A stretch of DNA of 64,000 nt from Porodaedalea pini (Eukaryota > Basidiomycota > Agaricomycetes > Hymenochaetales > Hymenochaetaceae), in the NCBI GenBank assembly GCA_002794775.1, contig NBAY01000049.1, positions 264,378 to 328,377 of the forward strand, in the 5' to 3' direction. The position numbers and the translations under genes are program-made. Of this stretch, positions 10,548 to 19,801 are shown piece after piece. Each line of letters begins with the position of its first letter. Within the stretch, counting starts at the first letter, position 1. The notes under the pieces are model-generated. The model saw only the letters and a program-made list of their open reading frames with translations, was not told the DNA's origin and ran no database searches.

Positions 10548-11590
10548 TACTTTTGCTCTAGCTGCGTCTCATTGAGCCGGCTTTCAAGTGGGAAGTGCTG
10601 CCTAACCTTATTGCGCACGACCCTTACTTCAGCGGCTGGAACCAGACGATCTTCGGCAATGCCTCTGATTGGAAGGCCATGGACCCTGTCCCGTATTTCA
10701 TGGATGGTGCCAGTGGTATGCTTGATGCCTGCCGTCAAGTCAAAGAGTGCATAAGGCCTTTGCGTATGTCTACCGCATGACGAACGATTCATTGTGAGTT
10801 GACCGTACCTGGCTAGAGCTCCAGGTTTGGCTCATTATATAATTTGCATCCTCGTACATGCTGATATGTTGTACTTGCAGAATGCTGCTGGCAATGGCTC
10901 GACCTCATGGGATCCCGCTGTTGACAGGTGGAGTCCTGCTCATTTTCTTGACACTGCTGAAATGTCCGCCGCTTTTGGTATTGCTTACAACTAGCTTTAC
11001 GACATGTGGGCTGATGACAAGAAGGAGATGATCTGGTCCACTTTGAACCAGTATGGTCTGTCCCTTGGCATTGCTGCTCTGGCACAGGGCACGAATGGCT
11101 GGTGGTCAGATGCTGATATTAAGGGTAACTGGAACTGTGTTTGCAATGGTGGTCTCACTTTGGCATCTCTCACCATCCTTAGTGATGACATGACTGGAAA
11201 CACAGTGCAGCTTCTTCCTCTTACTGTTGCGAATGCGAAGGAGAACTGCTTTGCTGTCTCAGATGATGGTTTGTGGGTGGAGACAGCAAACTAAAAAACT
11301 ATTGGTACTTCGGAATGACTGGCTAGTCTGAGATGACCTCTTCGCTTGTGTCAGCAACTGGTTCGGAGTTCGGCATGTTCAGTAACAACCCAAACTTGAA
11401 CCTCAGTGGTTTTTTGCACATGTATATTCAGGGTGTGACTTTGCTTTTCAACTACAGTGACCATGGCCCCAACAAGTACACTGCTACCATGAACTCGCTC
11501 ATTTTCCTGGCGGATCAGTCCAACTCCCCAAGCTATGCTCTGTACCAACATGATCAGTATGATGCTGCTGACCCTTGGAGCATGTTCTAG
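10548..11590 (+). pseudogene. Heparinase II/III-like protein, broken (right arm)
   Basis: Inverted copy of the pseudogene at 1256-2298, with the same shifts and stops. In this orientation the first coding block is at 10548-10792. An apparent intron follows (GTGAG donor near 10793, TTGCAG acceptor near 10880), and the second block runs from 10881. The gene cannot make a full lyase. Since both copies share all lesions, it was already broken when the arm was duplicated. Confidence 0.75.
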
Positions 11591-11915
11591 TATGGTCATT
11601 GTAGCTCACCAACATGCAGTGCTCAGTGCACAGCAAACATTACTTTCTTTTGCTTTCACATCAAACAACATTGTCATCTGACCTGCAGTGGCTTGCAGTG
11701 GCTTGCAGTGTATTGATTGGTCTTCAGAGCAAGGCAGCTAAGATTCAGAGCCTATAGTAAAATGATTGAGAAATTCTCCATAGAATATTCAAGACTTCTA
11801 TTCTAGACCCATTTGATTTTCATGACATAACAGTTTTTACTTCTCAAAAAAAGAAAAAAAAATCTTAGGCAGAAATTAAAAAAGATAATAAGTAGCTAGG
11901 CACACCCAACTGGGT

Positions 11916-12555
11916 ATTCCCAAATAGTTGGGAGTGCCCAACTGGGCGTACCCAGATGGTTGGGAGTGCCCAACTGGGCGTACCCAGATGGTTGGGAGTG
12001 CCCAACTGGGCGTACCCAGATGGTTGGGAGTGCCCAACTGGGCGTACCCAGATGGTTGGGAGTGCCCAACTGGGCGTACCCAGATGGTTGGGAGTGCCCA
12101 ACTGGGCGTACCCAGATGGTTGGGAGTGCCCAACTGGGCGTACCCAGATGGTTGGGAGTGCCCAACTGGGCGTACCCAGATGGTTGGGAGTGCCCAACTG
12201 GGCGTACCCAGATGGTTGGGAGTGCCCAACTGGGCATACCCAAATAATTGGGAGTGCCCAACTGGGCGTACCCAGATGGTTGGGAGTGCCCAACTGGGCA
12301 TACCCAGATGGTTGGGAGTGCCCAACTGGGCATACCCAGATGGTTGGGAGTGCCCAACTGGGCATACCCAAATAATTAGGAGTGCCCAACTGGGCGTACC
12401 CAAATAATTGGGAGTGCCCAACTGGGCATACCCAAATAATTGGGAGTGCCCAACTGGGCGTGCCCAAATAATTAGGAGTGCCCAACTGGGCGTACCTAAA
12501 TAATTGGAAGTGCCCAACTGGGCATACCCAAATAATTGGAAGTGCCCAACTGGGC
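11916..12555. repeat. 32-bp minisatellite, 20 units (right arm)
   Basis: Mirror copy of the left array with twenty units. The single extra unit is the one length difference I found between the palindrome arms. It lies within the uniform AACCATCT block, where slippage would be easiest. Confidence 0.97.
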
Positions 12556-12736
12556 ATACCCAATGTATCTGGGAATACCTAGCTAGACACTCTCAAATGT
12601 TTTAGGCACATCCAACTGGACACCTCCAAATCTTTGTATATACCTAAGACATCTAGGCTCTCTCAGTCAGGCTCTCCTTTTCATCTCAGTAGTATCTAAT
12701 CTTATTTCTCTTTGCAGTAATAAATTGATCCTATAT

Positions 12737-13115
12737 AGAAGGCACCTAGATAGTGCCAACACTTGAGCCCACAAGACAGACAGGACAAAACAATATTTGT
12801 TGCTGTCAGAGAGACTGAGGCAACAAAGGCATCAGAAAGGGTTCAAATAGGAAGGATTATATAATATGAACTATACAGTACCAGTCTGAAAGGAATCTGT
12901 TGAGAATTACTCTCAGAATGCATAAATCTTTAGTATATGTCTGCCAAAGGATCACTTGACTCAGTGCAAGTGCATATGAGCTTTGAATGAGTTCATATTA
13001 GCTTTGGATGGGTTGGGGAGTGAAGGGAATATGAAAAGAATATAAATAGAATATAATGTGCTATGCTCCAAATGTCCAGAGGCTATGCTGCCACCAAGTT
13101 TCAGGCTCAGACTCA
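12737..13115. repeat. Dispersed repeat across the right palindrome edge
   Basis: From GAAGGCACCTAG through GAGCCCACAAGACAGACAGG and GAATCTGTTGAGAATTACTC to GAGGCTATGCTGCCA, this stretch matches 49923-50305 in the same order with point differences. It spans the last paired base of the palindrome (12877). It is AT-rich and CpG-poor, has no coding potential, and probably belongs to an unclassified transposon or LTR. Confidence 0.8.
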
Positions 13116-13689
13116 GTGCAGTCATGGTATGGATGTATGGTGGCCTTCTGGAGTTTGTACATCTTGGAATATCAGCAGCTCAGTACCTCAGAGTCATGAC
13201 ATGATGTCCAGCCAGTTGATGTTAAGTCAGATGTGGTAAAAATGCTCTGGTGGGCTTACAGAAGCTGCTCAATTTGAGAATGAATGTAGAGCTCAAGAAT
13301 CAACCATGAGGTTCTAGCTTGATTGTTATGACCTAAGGGAGAAGAAAGTTTTAGCAATAGAATTGAGATTTGAACTTTGAAGTAGAATGAAGTCCCAAAT
13401 AAAATAAATAAAATTTGAGCTTGATTGAGGTCAAGATACATTCAAAACTGAGCTCAAAGCTTAATCAAACAACTTGCTATTTGCACTTGACAATGGGTAT
13501 TCTGCAATAGCAAGCTCAGATGTCAATATAATTGACTTTCATACTTTATAATGTCTACAAGCTATATACAGAGCTTAAAATAGCAGATGCACATTCAGCA
13601 TGCAACCTATATTTATATATGCATCTATGAAGCCATTAGAAGTATACAGCTGAAGAAGAAAATAAAAAAATAAAAGGGGAGGGAGGGAT
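13116..13689. other. AT-rich intergenic stretch
   Basis: No reading frame, RNA gene or repeat structure that I can support. The sequence is CpG-poor, like the old repeats around it. Confidence 0.4.
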
Positions 13690-13965
13690 GATTTTCTGGG
13701 TGTGCCCAAAAGTCCCCCAGACAGTCAGTGACAGTGACATATCTGGGTACACCCAGGGCATGCCCACCTGGGTACACCCAAAAAATTGGGCATGCCCATA
13801 TGGGCACACCCAGAAAATTGGGCATGCCCACCTAGGAACATTGGGGAGGCCCAGTTGGGAGTGCCCTAGAAACTGGGTAGGCCCAATTTTCCCACAGTAA
13901 TTACAATTGGGTATACCTAGCTTACACCCACTGGGTGCACCCAGGAAATTGGGTACACCCAAACC
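13690..13965. repeat. Irregular TGGG/CCCA quasi-palindrome array
   Basis: The region is packed with short inverted pairs of the form TGGGYRYRCCCA, for example CTGGGTACACCCA, TGGGCATGCCCA, TGGGCACACCCA and TGGGTGCACCCA. Spacing is irregular, not a fixed 32 bp. It shares words such as GCCCAGTTGGGAGTGCCC with the palindrome minisatellites, so it is probably a degenerate relative or ancestor of that array lying about 0.8 kb outside the right arm. Confidence 0.7.
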
Positions 13966-14020
13966 TGACCCCTAATAGGCTAATTATCTGTGTGTAAGAA
14001 TTAGCCTAATAGGTCTACTT

Positions 14021-14807
14021 TTAGGGGTAGCCTGAAGTGACGCAGTCAAGCATTCTGTCAAGAGAGATTGCTGGAAGGATTGAATACCTGGAGGAAGTTT
14101 GACATATGACACCCTGAGGTATGACGGGACTATGCGTACCTCTTTCCCCTGGCGAAAAACTGTTTGCAGCTGGCTTGATGCCCATGTAAAGCTCATGCTT
14201 TTTTTCTCAAGAAAGTGCGATGGTCGCAAGCACTTTCATCAATGAACATGAGCTGTTCAGCTTCGTATTTCTCGCCGATTTTGAGACAATATTGTATTCG
14301 CGCAGTCTTGCTGCGTTCGTGTGCCTTCTTTGAAATCTTCAACCAGGTTGGATTTGGGCTCAACTAGTCGAAAACGAAAGACCATACCCTTTTCATAGTG
14401 AATCCAGCCCGTTCCAACGTCCTCCATATCATAGAGTCTGAAACGTATTTACCAGAAGACACGCCGAGCTTCTGCCTCAGCTTGTCAAGGAATAGGTCCC
14501 TGTGTTGATCGACTGAACTGAGGAGATACTGGTGGCAAATGGAATCCTGATGAGCAATGTCCATCAGCACTGGCACACTACACCTCACCTGTACATCCAG
14601 ATAGTCCAACAGCCTTGGCCAGCCAGTCCTCTTTCCATCTCTCTCGACACCCCCAGTAGCCTCCCAGTCTTTTATGATCTGATAGATTGTTCAATGATTG
14701 ACATCCGTCAATGCAGAAAGATGGTCCATGGTGAACTCATCGGATTGGTGCAGCTTGAAGAGAATGGATCGCGCATCGTTCGAGAAAGCCTTGCCACGCA
14801 TCATCAT
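14021..14807 (-). pseudogene. Tc1/mariner-type (DDE) transposase, truncated
   Basis: Minus-strand blocks are collinear with fungal Tc1/mariner-IS630-type transposases. They are an N-terminal helix-turn-helix start (RGKAFSNDARSILFKL, then HLSALTDVNH-TIYQIIKDW), SDSMIWRTLERAGFTMKRV, QLMFIDESACDHRTF carrying the first catalytic Asp, KQFFARGKRY, and YSILPAISLDRMLDC. The frame is interrupted by a TGA after DVNH, a TAG after FVFD and frame changes after RTFL. Similarity ends at 14021, before the second and third catalytic acidic residues, so the element is dead. Terminal inverted repeats were not found. It lies between the palindrome and the first gypsy LTR. Confidence 0.75.
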
Positions 14808-15884
14808 GGTGGGAGAGAAGGGTGTTTTCGTGGTGAATGTGTTCACGTGCCAACCCCTAATCCGCATATACCGCTGACCATTGTAGCACGCCAACCTCTC
14901 TTCAGCAAAGCCATCTGCTCTTCTGTCTAGACTGTGGGTGACAATGGTTATGCCTTGCTCTTGATCAAGAAGAGGCTGCCAGCCATTGCTGTTCTGGATC
15001 TGAAAGGACATCTTCGAGTCTGTTTGCATGAACATACACTTGTGTATCTACTAGTGGTCCTGCATGGCAGATACGCTCACCTGGTATGCTGGTGAGATAT
15101 CTGTAGCCATCTCTTCTTGAGATGGAGTAGTACTTATGAAGCAACACGTTGTTTCCAACTTCTATACTTCAGATGTGCAGGCGGCACATGGTGCTACGGC
15201 ATGCAGGTCAAAAATAAATTACCACTACAGTGTCAAATCAAGGCGGAGGGGCCCCCAAATAACCCAGGCTGTAGTAGATAGGATTGTCTATGTAGTGCAA
15301 GAAGTTTTGTATTTTTACCTGTCAAATTGGCAGAGCTGTATGAAATGGACTGTCCAAACCCGGGTGAGAGCAGGTATCTGAAGAACAGAAACATCCCCAT
15401 TACACCACGAATAGTGCACAGAATGACACCAAACTTATGCATGGGATTGCCATACATGTAAACCTAATTTACAGGTGGAGAAAAAAAAATTATGGGATGA
15501 GAGGAAAGGGGTATTAGTTTTGCATTAGTGAGGGTGAGGTGTTGAAACAGGGCTGGTCGACATTGTTTGACTTATTTTGACAAAAATATTCATCTAACCT
15601 CGGATATTTTTACAGATTCGGATTTGGATGAGCAAGTACTTTTTTTTGAGTGCTTAATGAACATGTATTGTGAGGAATTGACACAGTAAATTGTCATTTA
15701 CTCGAATTTCGGCAGTTATGCCACAAGATGTGTCAAAACCACATGAATTTGATGTGTGACAATACTTCTGAAAAGGGCAGTAATCAGAGTGTAAATATAT
15801 ACCTAATATAGAAATTTGTGGCAATGTGATTGTCAGAAGTTTTGCAAGCATGCATAGAAATGCTAGAAATTCTGCCAGTGGTTC
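14808..15884. other. Stretch without recognisable features
   Basis: Upstream of the transposase start the same frame stays open for about 75 codons, but the peptide is not recognisable. The remainder, up to the gypsy-4 LTR at 15885, is AT-rich and CpG-poor with no supported gene, RNA or repeat. Confidence 0.4.
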
Positions 15885-16327
15885 TGTTTGGCAGAGACTT
15901 GGGTAGTTCTCAAGTCAGGCAGCCTCGGCTGACGTTGATGCTGGAAATGCACTATAACTTGAGTGGGGACTCAGGATGCATCTTACTCAGGTCTAAGTTG
16001 TCACAGAGGTAAGAGGATTAATACAATATATGCTACTACAGGAGGGGGGCATGGTCTCACCTAAGTCATCGCAGAGGTAAGAGGAAAAGCAGAACAAGTG
16101 TTCATGCAATTCCTGCTTTCCTTTTAAATGCAGGGCTTGTGAGACTGGATTATCTAAGTACTATATAGTTTACATAAATAGGAATGGAACAAATGAAGGT
16201 CACGTCAGATGGAGTGAGCATGGGAAGGATCAGGAAAGATGGTTAGATATAATGAAAAGGGACGGATTAAATAAAAGAAATGATAAAAGGGAAAATAGAA
16301 TAAAGGGGAAAAGTTCAAGTCCTGACA
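15885..16327 (-). mobile_element. Gypsy-4 3' LTR (old element)
   Basis: It begins TGTTTGGCAGAG and ends TCCTGACA. It is collinear with the LTRs of gypsy-2, including GCCTCGGCTGAC, two copies of GAGGTAAGAGGA and GAAAAGCAGAAC. It directly abuts the ACCCCCCCTCAAGG polypurine-tract complement and the end of pol at 16328, so it is the 3' LTR of a minus-strand element. It has diverged strongly. The matching 5' LTR was not found, and the element seems cut off at 46601. Confidence 0.85.
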
Positions 16328-16964
16328 TTACCCCCCCTCAAGGTTGGGTGTCCCAACCAACCATGATCATGGTCGTTGGGCTCGGTGTCAATGAATATCA
16401 GATGTAGGCATTGACAGGGGATGTTGAGTTTGCAGGGGGCACCAGGGTGTTTTTGATAGAACTCAGTGTTTGCCTCTTTAGTGTGCTCACTGAAGTCCAT
16501 TTCTGGCTGCCAGGTCGGTTCATTGTATCCGACCCACTTGACAAGGTACTGTAGTTTCCTCTGATGCAAATGTGAGTCTAGGATCTCCTTGACCTCGTAT
16601 TCCTCCTTGTTGTCAACAATCTCCAGCAGTGGCGGTGGCAGTTTCTCCTGGCTTTCAAAAGATGGTTCAATGGATGGTTTTAGCAAGGCTTCGTTGAAGA
16701 TGGGGTGGACCTTTTTCCAGCACTTTGGGAGCTTGAGCTTGTATGCACTTGCTCCCACCTTGTCAATGACTTCAAAGGGACTATACCATTTGTCAGCAAG
16801 TTTCTTCATCAGTGAGTCCATGCTGATGTTTTGATGGTCGAGGAAGACCTTGTCTCCTACCTTATACTCCACTGATGTACCTGCCAATCAATCATGGAAC
16901 CACTTCATGTCCTTGGTGGCCTTGACCAAGTTGTCCTTAGCAATACAATGGGTCTCCTTGATGT
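16328..16964 (-). pseudogene. Gypsy-4 pol, C-terminal part
   Basis: The minus strand encodes the end of a Ty3/gypsy polyprotein: the post-integrase GPY/F-like region (KLADKWYSPFEVIDKVG, then ASAYKLKLPKCWKKVHPIFNE) and a chromodomain (YEVKEILDSHLHQRKLQYLV, KWVGYNEPTWQPEMDF). The frame up to about 16887 is open. The coding sequence breaks at residues HIKET (16964), exactly where the same protein resumes at 33427 with EEFAK. The break is flanked by the 5-bp duplication GCTTT (16965-16969 and 33422-33426). This is the first half of a gene split by a 16.5-kb nested insertion. Confidence 0.9.
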
Positions 16965-17647
16965 GCTTTTGTTAGGGTCAGGTGAATATTCCAATTCTTT
17001 AACCACGAAGGTGTTGCCTTCCGGACTGTATAGTCCTCTGAGTGGTGTATTACCGAGACGACTTTACTTATCTTTGACTGATCCTGTAACCAGCTTCTCC
17101 TTTGCTGCCCTTATCAGGTAGAACCTGAGGTTGGTATTGAAAGCACTTAGTTACAGCAGATAGAGGAGGTAATGCCCTAGAGGGTCGAGAGACATTCGGT
17201 TATGCTGCGATGTTGTCTAGGAGGCAAACTGCAAGGCTTGGCATAGCCGAGATGCACTAAACCAGACTTGGTTACTGTAGACAAAGAGAGGAACCTTCTA
17301 AGCATGGTGTAGCTGAGGGTCTACTCAATCAAAGTCAATCCTTATTCAACTTGGGACAAATCCTCAACCCAGTATGGGGCAGACTTGTTATTCAACCAAG
17401 GAGGATATTACACAGTGGTAGTTATAGATGTAGAGGTAGGGGTAAGAAGATAGCTATGCAGGTAGCTAGAACCAGAATGTAAAAGCAATAGAGAATAGGG
17501 ATCTGGGGTGCTAACTACTGGGCCTTATATAGCCTACTGAATTTCTAATTTCTTTATGTTCCATCCAACCAGATGCCCTTCCATCTCCTTCCTATGTTTC
17601 AGGTGGCTGCAGCACTTGGCTGCTGTGGTGGGGATGTGTGCACATGT

Positions 17648-18006
17648 TGTCAGAACTCGAACTTTCACCCTTTCTTTATTTCCCCTTTCCCTTTTCCTTT
17701 TCTTTTAACCGCTCCTTCTTATTATCTTTAATCATCTTTCCAATCACTTCCCACACTCCCTTCACATGACCTTCATTTGTTCCATTCCTGCTCGTTATGT
17801 AATGTTAGGTAATATAGTCTCACGGTCGTCGCTATATAAGGTCTCAGGAATCGCATGAACTCCTTGTTCTGCTTTTCCTCTTACCTCCGTGATGACCTAG
17901 CCTGAGTAAAGCATGTCCCGAGTCCCCACTCGAGTATAGCACGTCCCAGACGACAGTCAGCAGAGGCCTGCCCAGTCCAAGTCATCTCCCGGACTCCCGC
18001 CTAACA
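17648..18006 (+). mobile_element. Gypsy-1 5' LTR
   Basis: A 359-bp LTR with TATATAAG at 17834. The 11-mer GTTCTGCTTTT lies at 17866-17876, about 32 bp downstream of the TATA box, and is therefore the likely transcript start (start of R). Compared with the 423-bp LTRs of gypsy-2, one copy of a 64-bp repeated segment containing CCTCTTACCTCC is missing. Confidence 0.95.
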
Positions 18007-18007
18007 T

Positions 18008-18018
18008 AAAAGCAGAAC
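18008..18018 (+). promoter_or_regulatory. Gypsy-1 self-priming primer-binding site
   Basis: AAAAGCAGAAC lies one base after the 5' LTR and is the exact reverse complement of the 11 bases at the predicted transcript start in the LTR (17866-17876). Tf1/sushi-group elements prime reverse transcription by folding the first ~11 nt of their mRNA onto such a site instead of using a tRNA. The same pair occurs in gypsy-2 and gypsy-3. Confidence 0.85.
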
Positions 18019-18727
18019 CCCACCCAGGCTCATCCCCAGCATACGTCGTCGCTGTCGACTCGCCTTCACTCGGTCTAGAGGAGCGCTCCCCTCGAAGGAC
18101 TTGACGTGTAAACCCCCTAAACGACAACCCTCAACCCTGCCCAGACGCTTACGGATGTTCGTGTATTACATAAACCTACAACCGACTTTTCCCAACCCTG
18201 GCTCTCTGTCTCTCCCTTTGGTGGAGGAACCATCTGACTTGGACGTGGGTGACACACCGTGTACAGTCGTCGACATCGTTGTCGATCGTGCTCTCAGCCG
18301 CCTCCTTCCATCTTATCATCAAATTCGCCGATGAACTTGTCCTTCGTCAGCGTAACATTCATCCAGACAACCAGCCCCTCCCCGTTCCCCCTCCGATGTA
18401 GTCAAGATAGATCTCACAGAGGAACAACAGTGGGCTCTCCCCTCTTCTTCACGCTACGACGCCGAACGACAATCGTATGTAGCAGACGACAGGAACCACA
18501 TCACCCATAACCTCTGGTGGAGTGACACTAGACGCGCCTGGTACTCAACTGAACCATCAGGCAAACGAACTCGTTGGGCACCTCGACCTCCCCGTGCACC
18601 GTCATCACCTACTGTCTCAACGTCGTCGGTGATCCTTCCTAGCAGACCGGGAGGTTATCATACGCCCCGTAGAGACTCATCACCGCCAACACCTCCCAAA
18701 CACCTATCCTGCACGCCAGCACCGACA

Positions 18728-19801
18728 ATGTCGACGTCTACAGGGTTCACTCAACAACAACAATGGGAGCTCGCAGCATTAATCGCTGTCTACTCAGCAA
18801 GCGGCGAATGCCCCTGCTGCACAAACTGGGAATGCTCAGCCCCCAACATTGACGTCGCCTGGCCACGTGAATTCGCTGGCGGTGACGATTACCTCGACTT
18901 CAAGCGCGAAGTCCTACTCTTCGTATCGGTGAACCCCACGAGGTACCCCTCCTCATCGAGCAAGATCTATGTCGCGCTCTCCTATCTCAAGGGTGGCAAC
19001 GCGTCGACGTGGGTGCAGAACTACGTTCAGGAGTTCACGACGAGTGGCATTGTGAGCTTCACAGATAGCTGGGCAAGGTTCCAGGAATGACTGGACACCT
19101 CCTTCGACAACCCGAACAGAAAGGAGAAGGCGTTGAAGAAGTTCTGAGAAAAGGTCCAGAAGGACCTCTCTGCTGACGAGTTCTTCCAAGACCTCGACGT
19201 AATCATCAAAGCAGTGGAACTGACAGACAATAGTGTCATTTGCGACCGCCTAAAGCACGCTATGAACATCGAGGTGGTCCGTGGAGTGCTAAGGTCGACA
19301 CTGGTCCCAACGAAGTATGAAGACTGGAAAAAGAAGGCTGTCGAAATCGATCATGGCGAACAGCAGATCCACGCCATCCAATGAGGCCGTGCACTACCCC
19401 CCACGCGCCCACAGCAACAGCAGGCGCCGCCCATCCGTCGTCCGTTCGCAGCCCCCCACGTCGACAAGTGCAATGCGACTGGCGTCACCTTTGGAGGTGC
19501 TGGTCAGCCAATGGACGTCTCGATGAATGAGGTGCAACGACGACGCACGTGCTGGATTTGCAGCGGGCTGGACCACTTTAAGAGCAAGTGCCCGCAGGGG
19601 AAGCCGATCATCCAGCGCATGCTGGAACTGATGGCGCCAGGCGAACGTCGTATCCTCGCCGACAAGCTCGGCGCAATGAAGGAATTGGCATTCGAGGAAG
19701 TCGTAGACAATCAAAGGTTGACTGTGGAGGACTATGTGGAGGAAGAAGACAACGACGAAGAGGTCGTCAACTCGCAGGGTTTTGTGAGTGGTCAGGTGTA
19801 G
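18728..19801 (+). pseudogene. Gypsy-1 gag (three TGA stops)
   Basis: The frame opening with MSTSTGFTQQQQ is collinear with the intact gypsy-2 gag: the capsid region APNIDVAWPREFAGGDDYLD, IYVALSYLKGGNASTWVQNY, and a CCHC knuckle CWICSGLDHFKSKC near the end. There is no frameshift. In-frame TGA codons occur at 19088, about 19144 and about 19381. Each stands where gypsy-2 has an arginine codon (CGA or CGG), as expected from C-to-T change at CpG. The frame ends at TAG 19799-19801. Confidence 0.92.

Larger units (their letters stand above)
6583..12877. repeat. Right arm of giant inverted repeat
   Basis: This is the mirror copy of 1-6263, 32 bp longer through one additional minisatellite unit. Its outer ~140 bp belong to a dispersed repeat that continues uninterrupted beyond the arm (to about 13115) and has a diverged copy at 49923-50305. 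The visible arm end is therefore not the end of a recognisable transposon. Genes here lie in the opposite orientation to the left arm. Confidence 0.95.

Noticed and set aside
13690..13965. Telomere or subtelomere repeat
   Set aside because: TGGG/CCCA words are irregular and palindromic, not tandem TTAGGG. Nothing indicates a chromosome end.
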